Shown here one piece after another: positions 8,113 through 15,221 of a DNA stretch of 18,620 nucleotides. A program made the translations under genes and the position numbers. Position 1 is the first letter of the stretch; every line of letters begins with the position of its first letter. Source of the stretch: JACMLD01 sp040007355 (lineage in GTDB: Bacteria > Bacteroidota > Bacteroidia > Chitinophagales > Chitinophagaceae); the NCBI GenBank assembly GCA_040007355.1, contig JBDTVE010000007.1, positions 1 through 18,620 on the forward strand, read 5' to 3'. The notes beneath the pieces were generated by a model that was not told the DNA's origin, made no database searches, and was given only the letters and a program-made list of their open reading frames with translations.

Positions 8113-8120
8113 CAAAAATA
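8113..8120 (-). promoter_or_regulatory. Putative -7 promoter box of gldFG
   Basis: The minus strand reads TATTTTTG, an exact TAnnTTTG match, and only four bases separate it from the gldF ATG. Transcription starting about 7 bases downstream would begin at or next to the start codon, predicting a leaderless or near-leaderless message. No -33 TTTG is evident, so the true promoter could instead lie further upstream. Confidence 0.35.
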
Positions 8121-8215
8121 ATGTATTACAGTCATTTCTGATTTTGTGATGGCCTGAATTTGAAATAGCCTGCATCCTAAATGCCTTGCAACCCTTATTA
8201 AGCGGGCTGGCATTC

Positions 8216-8300
8216 GGCGTCTCCCGCTGTCGCTGGTATTTTCTAGGGCCTAATCTTGTATACACAGGATCCCCGCGAGCAGCAGCCCGGTATGGCGTCT
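8216..8300. repeat. GC-rich segment bounded by GGCGTCT direct repeats
   Basis: Within the 274 bases between the divergent gldF and GNAT genes, a 7-base direct repeat GGCGTCT occurs at 8216-8222 and 8294-8300. Inside it, GCTGTCGCT (8226-8234) can pair with AGCAGCAGC (8278-8286), with one mismatch and one wobble, around a loop that contains the small palindrome GTATAC. The GC-rich ends contrast with the AT-rich flanks. This looks like a short structured, possibly repetitive element, but with a single copy in the window it could be chance. No ORF of note is present. Confidence 0.3.
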
Positions 8301-8382
8301 ATTTTATTAAACCCGATACATTAATTATCCCGGGTTATTTGTAAATTGGGGAACAATCCAACAAATAATAACTGCTAACTGC

Positions 8383-8811
8383 ATGGCATTAAAGATTATT
8401 GACCACGGCACCAGAGAATACCAGCAAATGGTTCAAATGCGCATGGACATACTGCGTAAACCGCTTGGCCTCAGCTTTACCTCCGAAGAGCTGGAAAAAG
8501 AAAAAGACGAAGTATTGATTGGTGCATTTGAAGATGAACGTATGCTGGGTTGCTGTATGCTGATAAAACAGCCTGATAATACCGTTCGTCTCCGGCAAAT
8601 GGCAGTTATCAATACCGTGCAGGGCAAGGGTATTGGCCGGGCGCTGATGAATTTTGCCGAGAACCTGGCCCGCGATATGGGTTACCGAAAATTACTCATG
8701 CACGCCCGCAAAACCGCCTCTGGTTTTTATGAGAAACAGGGCTACTGTATTACCGGCCAGGAATTTACCGAAGTAACCATACCACACTATGTAATGGAAA
8801 AGCAATTGTAG
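8383..8811 (+). CDS. GNAT-family N-acetyltransferase
   Basis: This 142-residue single-domain cytoplasmic protein of the Gcn5-related acetyltransferase fold would move an acetyl group from acetyl-CoA to an amine. The acetyl-CoA binding motif A is clear: RQMAVINTVQGKGIGRAL (71-88), including Q80-G-K-G-I-G85 of the Q/R-x-x-G-x-G/A pyrophosphate loop. It is preceded by beta strands DEVLIGAFEDERMLGCCML and followed by LLMHARKTASGFYEKQGY (104-121), where GFYEKQGY is the common motif B ending. The architecture is similar to ElaA/YjcF-like small GNATs. The substrate cannot be predicted. It is the only plus-strand gene in the left 13 kb, is transcribed divergently from gldF, and converges with mfd. 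The ATG is preceded by an AT-rich leader, with no Shine-Dalgarno, as usual for this phylum. A 10-base palindrome CGCAATTGCG lies just after the stop (8819-8828) but has no T-run. Confidence 0.88.
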   Translation: MALKIIDHGTREYQQMVQMRMDILRKPLGLSFTSEELEKEKDEVLIGAFEDERMLGCCMLIKQPDNTVRLRQMAVINTVQGKGIGRALMNFAENLARDMGYRKLLMHARKTASGFYEKQGYCITGQEFTEVTIPHYVMEKQL

Positions 8812-8885
8812 TGGCTGGCGCAATTGCGGCCGGGCTGCCGGGATAGCTGACAAAGCAGGGTCCATAAAACGGTTAGCCCCGGGTC

Positions 8886-11800
8886 TTAAACTGCAGAGGA
8901 TGCAGGCTGTACCACAACACCTTTGTGCATCCGTTGTAAAAAAGCTCGCATGGCTTCCATGTTTTTGATATCCGTTACCACCAGCAAGAACATTTTCCCC
9001 ACCTGTTTCAATTTTGCTTTATTGGTCTGTTTTTGCAGAAAATCCAGGGTATTTTTAAATATTTCGGATTCAAAATAGGGCGAATCCGGGCGGTTAATAA
9101 AATAGCAGCGAAGGGTCTCGTCTTTCAGACTCATTTTTTCAAAACCCAGTGCTACCGCCAGCTTACGGCAACGGATAGTGGTAAACAGGTCTTCCACCTG
9201 TTCTGGCATCGGACCAAAACGATCTATCATTTCCGCATGAAAATCCTGCAGATCTTCTTCCGTATCGCAGTTGTCGAGCCGGGTATAGAGCGACAAGCGT
9301 TCTGTGATACTTTCAACATAAACATCGGGGATCAGTATTTCCAGGTCGGTGTCTATGGTGCAATCCTGTACAAAATCCTCCTGTTTTTGTATTTCTTCCT
9401 TGAAAACCTCGCGGAAAGAGGTGCGTTTTAGTTCCCGGATGGCTTCATCCAGTATTTTCTGGTACATTTCAAAACCAATTTCAGCCATAAACCCGCTTTG
9501 TTCTCCACCCAGCATATTACCAGCGCCGCGTATGTCCAGATCACGCATGGCTATCTGGAAACCGCTGCCCAGCTCGCTGTGCTGTTCTAATGTTTGCAGC
9601 CTTTTTCTTGAATCAGAAGGCAGGGTACTTACTGGCGGTGCCAGCAAATAACAAAAAGCCTTTTTATTGCTGCGACCCACCCGGCCCCGCAACTGGTGCA
9701 GGTCGCTTAAACCAAACTGGTGGGCATTGTTGATAATAATCGTATTCACATTGGGTATGTCTACGCCGCTTTCAACAATATTGGTACAAATCAGTACATC
9801 ATATTTCTGTTCTATAAAATCCAGGATCCGTTCTTCCAGTTCATGTCCTTCCAACTGCCCGTGTGCAAACCCAATACTCAGATCAGGACAAAGCCCCTGC
9901 ACCAGCCCGGCCATTTCCGCCAGGCCGTGTACCCGGTTATGAATAAAGAAAACCTGGCCGCCTCTTTCTGTTTCATAATAAATGGCATCCCGGATAAAAT
10001 CTTCGTTAAAAACCTGTACTTCGGTTTGAATGGGCTGACGGTTGGGTGGTGGTGTATTGATAATGCTCAGGTCACGTGCACCCATCAGGCTAAACTGCAG
10101 GGTACGGGGGATGGGCGTTGCCGTTAGGGTAAGGCAATCCACATTGGTGCGCAGGGTCTTAATTTTTTCTTTTGCGGCTACCCCGAACTTCTGTTCCTCG
10201 TCTATCACCATCAGTCCCAGATCTTTAAATTTCACCTCCTTGCCCAGCAGGGCATGGGTACCAATAATGATGTCTATTTTGCCTTCTTCCACCTTTTTTA
10301 AGGTGTCTTTTTTTTCTTTAGAAGACTTGAAGCGGTTTAAATAGTCAACGGTTACTGGGAAATCCTTTAACCGCTCGCTAAATGTTTTAAAGTGCTGAAA
10401 GGCCAAAATGGTGGTAGGTACCAGTACTACTGCCTGTTTGTTATCGCAGCAGGTCTTAAATGCCGCGCGCACGGCAATTTCCGTTTTGCCAAAGCCCACA
10501 TCGCCGCAGACCAGCCGGTCCATGGGCGAAGGTGATTCCATATCCCGTTTTACATCGGCGGAAGCCTTGCTCTGGTCGGGCGTATCTTCATAAATAAACG
10601 ATGCTTCCAGCTCGGTTTGCATATAATTGTCGGGCTGGTGTGCAAAACCTTCCTGGGCCTTACGCCGGGCATATAATTTGATCAGGTCAAAGGCAATTTC
10701 TTTTACGCGGGTCTTTGTTTTTTCCTTGAGTTTGTTCCAGACATCGCTCCCCAGTTTGTTAATTTTGGGTACCGAACCCTCCTTGCCGGTGAATTTGGCA
10801 ATCTTATGCAGTGAGTTGATATTAACATATAGAATATCGCTGTCTTTATAAATGATCCTTACTGCCTCCTGCAATTTACCGTTGGCTTCTATCTTCTGGA
10901 GGCCGCTGTATACTCCCACGCCATGGTCAATATGGGTTACATAGTCGCCGGGTTGCAATTCGCGCAGGGTTCTTAAGGTGAGCGCTTTGTTCTTATTATA
11001 AGCCTGCTTTACCCGGTATTTGTGATAGCGCTGAAAAATCTGGTGGTCTGTATAACAAACTATTTTGAGATCATCGTCAATAAACCCCTGGTGAATGGAA
11101 ACTGGTATGGGTGTAAGCTTTATTTCTGCCTGCAGGTCCAGGAAAATGGTGTGAAGACGTTCCAATTGGCGAGGGTTTTCGGCAAAAAGATAGATATCGT
11201 ATTGTTTTGCTTCCCTGCTTTTCAAATCTTTGATCAGCAAATCAAACTGCCGGTTAAAGGCCGGCTGCTCCCTGGTATGAAACTCAATCTCATGCAGCGT
11301 AGTTTGCGAAGGCCGGTGACCGAATTCCACCCGGTGGCGCAACCCTAGTTGCTCCTCCAGCTCAGCCGCTTTTATAAAATCATCCCAGTCAACTGTTTTC
11401 TTCTCAATGATATCCTCGTCTTCTTCTGCTGTTTGCTTTTTACCAGGAATTAATTCCTTCTGCAAATTCAGAAAGAAATGCAGGTCTTCTTCCTGCACCC
11501 GTATTTTCTCCCTGATTACATCCCAATCCTGCAACCATACCGCCGTGTTTTCCGGTAAAAAATCCAGCAGCGAGATTTTGTCACCGTCTTCAAATTGTGT
11601 TTCCACATTGGGTATAACGGTTACCTGCAGTAGTTTTCTTTCGCTCAACTGTGTTTCCGGATCAAAAACCCGGATAGAATCCACTTCGTTACCAAACAAC
11701 TCTATGCGATAGGGTTTTTCGTTGCCAAAAGAATAGATATCCAGTATACCGCCGCGCAGGGCAAACTGGCCGGGCTGGTAAACAAAATCGGTTTTTACAA

Positions 11801-12305
11801 ATCCATATCCGGCAAACTGTTCCAGCAAGCGGCCAAGATCCAGGGTATCGCCGCTTTTAATCCGAATAATATTGGCGGTCAGTGTTTTTGGGAGCACGCA
11901 TTTCTCGAACAGTGCTTCGGGGTAGGTAACAATGATTTTCTTATTGCCACCGCCACTTAGTTTGGTCAATGCTTCCGTGCGCAGCATTACATGCGAGGAA
12001 TTGAGCAACCTGAAATTTTTTTTATTCTTAAATGAGGAGGGAAAATAGAAAAGGTCCAGCGCATTCGTCAGGTTTTCCAGAGTATTATGAAAATAGGCCG
12101 CTTCTTCCGCGTCGTTCAGTACAATAAGATGGTTTATTCCCGCGCATGTGGGATGCTGAAAAATTGCGGTTACCACAAACTGCGCGGCGCTGCCATGCAG
12201 GTTTTTTAGAAAAAGCTGTTGCGGAGCAGACATGGTAATCCTGTCCGCAATAGAAAAAATGCGGGGATCCTTATCAAATGCTTCCAGCAACACATTCAAA
12301 TTCAT
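8886..12305 (-). CDS. mfd: Transcription-repair coupling factor Mfd
   Basis: Mfd is a cytoplasmic ATP-driven DNA translocase that removes RNA polymerase stalled at DNA damage and recruits UvrA. The chosen start gives 1139 residues. Residues about 1-430 are the UvrB-like N-terminal region (YQPGQFALRGGILDIYSFG, EVDSIRVFDPETQLS). The CarD-like RNA-polymerase interaction domain starts near GDYVTHIDHGVGVYSG (453-468). The SF2 motor follows, with Walker A GDVGFGKTE (601-609), DEEQ (702-705), TATPIPRTL, and HQLRGRVGRS (870-879). A TRCF C-terminal domain that would mask the UvrA-binding surface comes last. The frame stays open 40 codons upstream (to 12425), but that extension is GC-rich and unlike Mfd. 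The ATG at 12305-12303 (MNLNVLLEAF) matches the usual family N-terminus and sits just after a TAnnTTTG box. No frameshift is seen. Confidence 0.96.
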   Translation of the reverse strand: MNLNVLLEAFDKDPRIFSIADRITMSAPQQLFLKNLHGSAAQFVVTAIFQHPTCAGINHLIVLNDAEEAAYFHNTLENLTNALDLFYFPSSFKNKKNFRLLNSSHVMLRTEALTKLSGGGNKKIIVTYPEALFEKCVLPKTLTANIIRIKSGDTLDLGRLLEQFAGYGFVKTDFVYQPGQFALRGGILDIYSFGNEKPYRIELFGNEVDSIRVFDPETQLSERKLLQVTVIPNVETQFEDGDKISLLDFLPENTAVWLQDWDVIREKIRVQEEDLHFFLNLQKELIPGKKQTAEEDEDIIEKKTVDWDDFIKAAELEEQLGLRHRVEFGHRPSQTTLHEIEFHTREQPAFNRQFDLLIKDLKSREAKQYDIYLFAENPRQLERLHTIFLDLQAEIKLTPIPVSIHQGFIDDDLKIVCYTDHQIFQRYHKYRVKQAYNKNKALTLRTLRELQPGDYVTHIDHGVGVYSGLQKIEANGKLQEAVRIIYKDSDILYVNINSLHKIAKFTGKEGSVPKINKLGSDVWNKLKEKTKTRVKEIAFDLIKLYARRKAQEGFAHQPDNYMQTELEASFIYEDTPDQSKASADVKRDMESPSPMDRLVCGDVGFGKTEIAVRAAFKTCCDNKQAVVLVPTTILAFQHFKTFSERLKDFPVTVDYLNRFKSSKEKKDTLKKVEEGKIDIIIGTHALLGKEVKFKDLGLMVIDEEQKFGVAAKEKIKTLRTNVDCLTLTATPIPRTLQFSLMGARDLSIINTPPPNRQPIQTEVQVFNEDFIRDAIYYETERGGQVFFIHNRVHGLAEMAGLVQGLCPDLSIGFAHGQLEGHELEERILDFIEQKYDVLICTNIVESGVDIPNVNTIIINNAHQFGLSDLHQLRGRVGRSNKKAFCYLLAPPVSTLPSDSRKRLQTLEQHSELGSGFQIAMRDLDIRGAGNMLGGEQSGFMAEIGFEMYQKILDEAIRELKRTSFREVFKEEIQKQEDFVQDCTIDTDLEILIPDVYVESITERLSLYTRLDNCDTEEDLQDFHAEMIDRFGPMPEQVEDLFTTIRCRKLAVALGFEKMSLKDETLRCYFINRPDSPYFESEIFKNTLDFLQKQTNKAKLKQVGKMFLLVVTDIKNMEAMRAFLQRMHKGVVVQPASSAV

Positions 12306-12313
12306 GAAGGGTG

Positions 12314-12321
12314 CAAATATA
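12314..12321 (-). promoter_or_regulatory. Putative -7 promoter box of mfd
   Basis: The minus strand reads TATATTTG, an exact TAnnTTTG match, eight bases upstream of the chosen mfd ATG, predicting a very short leader. It supports the downstream start over the longer open frame. A perfect 7-base dyad (GCTACCG, 7-base loop, CGGTAGC; 12354-12374) lies about 33 bases upstream of it and could be an operator or a chance hairpin. Confidence 0.45.
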
Positions 12322-12466
12322 CGAACCCAAACGCAGACTGCTGATAACGCTCCGCTACCGATTGCGCCGGTAGCAGCACTGCAGGAAACGGTCATTCTGC
12401 GGGGGACATCCCGCCCGCTGGCCACCCTAAAAAAATAAATGTTAAGAAATTAAAAATATTACATTA

Positions 12467-12529
12467 GCCGCACGATTGCCTGCTCGTAGTGGCACAAAAT
12501 AAGCTCCGGTTAAACGGGGCTTTTTCTTT
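12467..12529 (+). ncRNA. Candidate two-hairpin small RNA or terminator element
   Basis: Stem 1 pairs 12467-12475 (GCCGCACGA) with 12484-12493 (TCGTAGTGGC) through nine pairs, with one bulged A and one G-U, closing an 8-base loop. After an A-rich linker, stem 2 pairs 12502-12508 (AGCTCCG) with 12515-12521 (CGGGGCT) around loop GTTAAA, followed on the plus strand by TTTTTCTTT, the layout of an intrinsic terminator. No plus-strand gene precedes it. A near-match to the -7 box, TACATTAG, lies at 12460-12467, but a start there would remove part of stem 1. The alternative is that stem 2 acts on the minus strand as the apaG terminator, where it is followed by a weaker T-rich tail (TATTTTG). Confidence 0.33.
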
Positions 12530-12636
12530 GACCTTCTTCCCCCACCCCGATGGATGGTGCGAGTGCCTGCGCAGAAGCCTGTACACAGGCGGGTGCCCGG
12601 GGGCGGGTGTTTGGCATGTCATCAAAGCGGGCTTGT

Positions 12637-13023
12637 TTAATTGTTTTTAAAAGGAACAACCATTTCAAAGGATGGAATGGCCACTTCAAAAATCTTTTTG
12701 GTATGGAGGTTCTCCATCTGGTAGGTACCAATCATGCGGCCCATTTCGGTGCGCAGGTTGCAGCCGCTTACATACTGGTATTTCTCGCCGGGGTTCAGGG
12801 TGGGCTGTACCCCCACAACGCCTTCCCCTTCCACTTCGCGGTTCTGGCCATTGCTGTCAAAAATCTGCCATTTGCGACGATGCAGTTTTACAGGGAACCC
12901 GTTTTTATTTTCTATTGATATGCGGTAAGCAAACATAAACTCAGACTGCAGTGGATTGGAGTAGTCTGGCTGGTAGAAAGTTTCTACGCTTATTTCTATG
13001 CCTTCTGAAACTTTGGAGACCAT
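12637..13023 (-). CDS. apaG: ApaG/CorD domain protein
   Basis: This 128-residue single-domain protein belongs to the ApaG (DUF525) family, a fibronectin-III-like beta sandwich. Family members have been linked to cobalt and magnesium efflux (CorD) in enterobacteria, and the same fold occurs in eukaryotic F-box and PDIP38 proteins. The molecular role here is not known. The conserved core is clear: FAYRISIENKNGFPVKLHRR (31-50), then the strand with WQIFDSNG, GVVGVQPTLNPGEKYQYVSG (68-87) and EMGRMIGTYQM (93-103). The length fits the family. It is transcribed divergently from icd, with a promoter-like box 20 bases upstream of the ATG. Downstream on the minus strand, the hairpin at 12502-12522 could serve as its terminator after about 115 untranslated bases. 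Confidence 0.92.
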   Translation of the reverse strand: MVSKVSEGIEISVETFYQPDYSNPLQSEFMFAYRISIENKNGFPVKLHRRKWQIFDSNGQNREVEGEGVVGVQPTLNPGEKYQYVSGCNLRTEMGRMIGTYQMENLHTKKIFEVAIPSFEMVVPFKNN

Positions 13024-13043
13024 CTGTGGTACTGTTTGCCCCC

Positions 13044-13051
13044 GAAAGATA
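13044..13051 (-). promoter_or_regulatory. Putative -7 promoter box of apaG
   Basis: The minus strand reads TATCTTTC, one mismatch from TAnnTTTG, 20 bases before the apaG ATG. About 20 bases further upstream is GTTAC, a possible weak -33 element. The position and spacing fit a Bacteroidota sigma-70-type promoter with a leader of about 14 bases. Confidence 0.38.
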
Positions 13052-13146
13052 CAGAAAAACCCGCCGAGCCTGTAACTTTTGTTGAACCTCGGGTAAAATT
13101 GCCGGGCAGTACGCTTATTTTTGAGTCGCTTTTCCAGTCCATCCGG

Positions 13147-13154
13147 TAAATTTG
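13147..13154 (+). promoter_or_regulatory. Putative -7 promoter box of icd
   Basis: The plus strand reads TAAATTTG, an exact TAnnTTTG match. A TTTG lies 23 bases upstream, slightly more than the usual 19-21, and could be the -33 element. The predicted start would give icd a leader of about 105 bases, in which I see no strong structure. Confidence 0.38.
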
Positions 13155-13265
13155 CGTTGCCATACGATGCGCTTTAATTATTCGTTTCTTTCCCATGCCA
13201 GTGAAGAAGCATATCGTTCAACCGTATAATACCAAACGCATCCACAAAAAATAAAAAACCAATAC

Positions 13266-14717
13266 ATGAAAATTGCAGTAGCCAACGGAGATGGCATAGG
13301 ACCCGAAATCATGGCAGCCGTATTAAAGATCTTCGCAGCCAACCAGGTCCCGCTTGAATATGAGTTTGTAGATATGGGCAAATGGGTTTTCGACAAAGGC
13401 TTTTCAAATGGTATGACGCCCGAGGCCCAACAGACCATTGAATCGCTGGGGCTACTTTTTAAAGGACCCATGGAAACACCCAAGGGAAAAGGTGTAAAAA
13501 GCATTAATGTTACCGCCCGTAAAACATGGAATACTTTTGCCAATAAACGGGTATTCCAAACCCTTCATGGCGTAGATACGGTTTTCAGCAAAGCCGGCAT
13601 CCCCATTGATATTACTGTTGTCAGAGAAAATATAGAAGATACCTATGGCGGCATTGAACACATGCTCACGCACGATGTGGCGCTGAGCCGCCGCTTTATT
13701 ACCCGGCCGGGAAGTATGCAGGTTATCCGCTATGCCTTTGAAATGGCCAGACAAAAAAAAGCCACGCGGATCAGTTGCGGGCACAAAGCCAATATCATGA
13801 AGCTGACAGACGGCCTGTTCCTGGATTGCTTTTACGAGGTTGCCAAGGAATACCCTGAACTAAAGTCAGATGATATAATTGTAGACGACCTGTGTATGAA
13901 ACTGGTAACCCGGCCAGATTTATTTGATGTGCTGGTACTGACCAACCTGCAAGGTGATATTGTTTCCGATTTGTGTGCCGGGCTGGTGGGCGGACTGGGT
14001 TTTGCGCCTTCCGCCAATGTGGGCGACCATATTGCCATTTTTGAAGCGGTACACGGCACCGCGCCGGATATAGCCGGAAAAAACATTGCAAATCCAACGG
14101 CCCTTTTGTTAAGCGGCATTGCCATGTTATTGCATGTGGGCCTAACTGAAAATTCGGCCATTATAGAAAATGCTTTGCTCTATACACTGGAAAACGGGGT
14201 GCATACCGGCGATTTTGGCGATAAATCAGTAAAACCGGTCAATACCACGGCATTTGCCGATGCCATTATCGGCAACCTGGGTAAAAAACCGGCGCTGAAT
14301 GCAAAACTCGTAATGCCCAATGTGCCCGGCACGCCCACGCCATTTAAACTGGCGCAAAACGCCATGATGTATTCGCAGGATAACGATCTTGAAAGTATTG
14401 TGGGCGTTGACATGTTTATTGAAAGCCACGAGCAACCGCAGACCATTGCTGTAAAATGCCAGCGTCATGCCGGCGTAAAATTCAAACTGGTAAATATCAG
14501 CAACCGGGGCACCCAGGTATGGCCTACCGGTTCGGTATATACCAACCTGGTCAATGTGTACAATGTGCGTTTTGAATCGCTGGACGGCGAACCACTTAAC
14601 CAGCAGGATATACTGGGACTATACGTAAGCCTTAGCGGCAATTTTAAGATCTGTTCTTCCGAATTATTAAATATGTGGGGTGATAAAAAAGCCTATAGCC
14701 TGGCACAGGGTCAGTAG
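13266..14717 (+). CDS. icd: NADP-type isocitrate dehydrogenase, Thermus-like
   Basis: This is the TCA-cycle enzyme that oxidatively decarboxylates isocitrate to 2-oxoglutarate. At 483 residues it is longer than the roughly 416-residue E. coli type and matches the Thermus/Rickettsia-like form, with an extra C-terminal domain (about residues 350-483). Visible motifs are GDGIGPEIM (8-16), the substrate arginines in NVTARKTWNTFANKR (81-95), VVRENIEDTYGG (118-129, Arg120 and Tyr127), Lys174 in CGHKANIMK, the metal-binding acidic residues in DDLCMK (207-212), the family signature NLQGDIVSDLCAGLVGGLG (227-245), and coenzyme loop AVHGTAPDIAGKN (261-273). NADP preference is assumed from the subfamily and not proven by a residue I can point to. 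It is divergent from apaG, with a promoter-like box about 110 bases upstream. It converges with the SUI1-like gene downstream; no clear terminator lies in the gap. Confidence 0.93.
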   Translation: MKIAVANGDGIGPEIMAAVLKIFAANQVPLEYEFVDMGKWVFDKGFSNGMTPEAQQTIESLGLLFKGPMETPKGKGVKSINVTARKTWNTFANKRVFQTLHGVDTVFSKAGIPIDITVVRENIEDTYGGIEHMLTHDVALSRRFITRPGSMQVIRYAFEMARQKKATRISCGHKANIMKLTDGLFLDCFYEVAKEYPELKSDDIIVDDLCMKLVTRPDLFDVLVLTNLQGDIVSDLCAGLVGGLGFAPSANVGDHIAIFEAVHGTAPDIAGKNIANPTALLLSGIAMLLHVGLTENSAIIENALLYTLENGVHTGDFGDKSVKPVNTTAFADAIIGNLGKKPALNAKLVMPNVPGTPTPFKLAQNAMMYSQDNDLESIVGVDMFIESHEQPQTIAVKCQRHAGVKFKLVNISNRGTQVWPTGSVYTNLVNVYNVRFESLDGEPLNQQDILGLYVSLSGNFKICSSELLNMWGDKKAYSLAQGQ

Positions 14718-14860
14718 ACAAGCGAGAGGGGAGTGGATCCGCAGGAATAATTTTTTTTGTCCCTGCCCTTTCATACTAGCACTGCCGTATAACGCAAACG
14801 AGACAACTGCAATAACCATTTTGATACCGGCGAAAACGGCAAGAATGCTGACAAACAAAT

Positions 14861-15202
14861 TCAGATTTTTTTTGATAACGGATAGCCGTTCTTTAGTAAC
14901 CATTGCAAAACCTTATCCCGATGGTCACCCTGAACAATGATTTCCCGGTCTTTTGCCGAGCCGCCACTGCCACAATGATTCTTTAGCTGTTTACCAAGTG
15001 TTTCCAGGTCTTCGTCTTTGCCAATAAAACCAGTTATCAGGGTAACGGCCTTGCCTGCCCGGTGTTTTGTGTCTAACCGGATCCGAAGCTTTTGCTGTGC
15101 CGGTGGCACCGTGTCTGTATATTCCCTGTTTTCTTCAAAAGAAAAATGAGGGTCGGTGCTAAACACATAGCCACGTGTATCCGGCTTATTTTTTTTTGAC
15201 AT
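14861..15202 (-). CDS. yciH: SUI1/YciH-type translation initiation factor
   Basis: This 113-residue protein has a C-terminal SUI1 (eIF1-like) domain at about residues 37-108. The hallmark stretches are KAVTLITGFIG (51-61), the loop KNHCGSGGSAKDREIIVQGD (74-93) and RDKVLQWLLKNGY (95-107). In E. coli YciH has been reported to act on initiation fidelity and to behave as an inhibitor of translation under stress; the role in Bacteroidota is not known to me. The first 36 residues are polar and probably disordered, beginning MSKKNK. It starts 19 bases after the nadC stop and is almost certainly co-transcribed with it. The icd gene converges from the other side, leaving 143 bases between the two stops that contain a GCAGG/CCTGC dyad around a T-rich centre but no standard terminator. 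Confidence 0.9.
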   Translation of the reverse strand: MSKKNKPDTRGYVFSTDPHFSFEENREYTDTVPPAQQKLRIRLDTKHRAGKAVTLITGFIGKDEDLETLGKQLKNHCGSGGSAKDREIIVQGDHRDKVLQWLLKNGYPLSKKI

Positions 15203-15221
15203 AGGTTGATTTTTAAAAACT

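Larger units (their letters stand above)
12306..12636. other. 331-base stretch without a gene, rich in dyads
   Basis: This stretch separates mfd from apaG, both on the minus strand. I see no credible protein gene. It holds the mfd promoter-like box and a row of inverted repeats: GCTACCG/CGGTAGC (12354-12374), GCGGG/CCCGC (12399-12414), a 9-pair bulged stem (12467-12493), a terminator-like stem with a T-run (12501-12529), and GCCTG/CAGGC with a TACA loop near 12580. Composition shifts from GC-rich to AT-rich at about 12425-12465 and back. Confidence 0.6.

Noticed and set aside
8811..8885. Bidirectional terminator between the GNAT gene and mfd
   Set aside because: A 10-base palindrome CGCAATTGCG is present, but no stem is followed by a T-run on either strand.
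12306..12425. Forty-codon N-terminal extension of mfd to an ATG at 12425
   Set aside because: The extension is cysteine- and glycine-rich without resemblance to Mfd, is crossed by hairpins, and the internal ATG at 12305 matches the family N-terminus and sits behind a promoter box.
12996..13196. 66-codon minus-strand frame upstream of apaG
   Set aside because: It overlaps the apaG start and both promoter-like boxes of the divergent region, and its sequence has no domain-like pattern.
14740..14767. GCAGG/CCTGC dyad after icd as a terminator
   Set aside because: The T-run lies in the loop between the arms and not after the stem, so it does not fit an intrinsic terminator on either strand.
14667..14903. 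78-codon minus-strand frame with a hydrophobic segment
   Set aside because: It overlaps the end of icd and the end of the SUI1-like gene on either side, has no promoter or recognisable family, and most of its length is explained as shadow or intergenic sequence.
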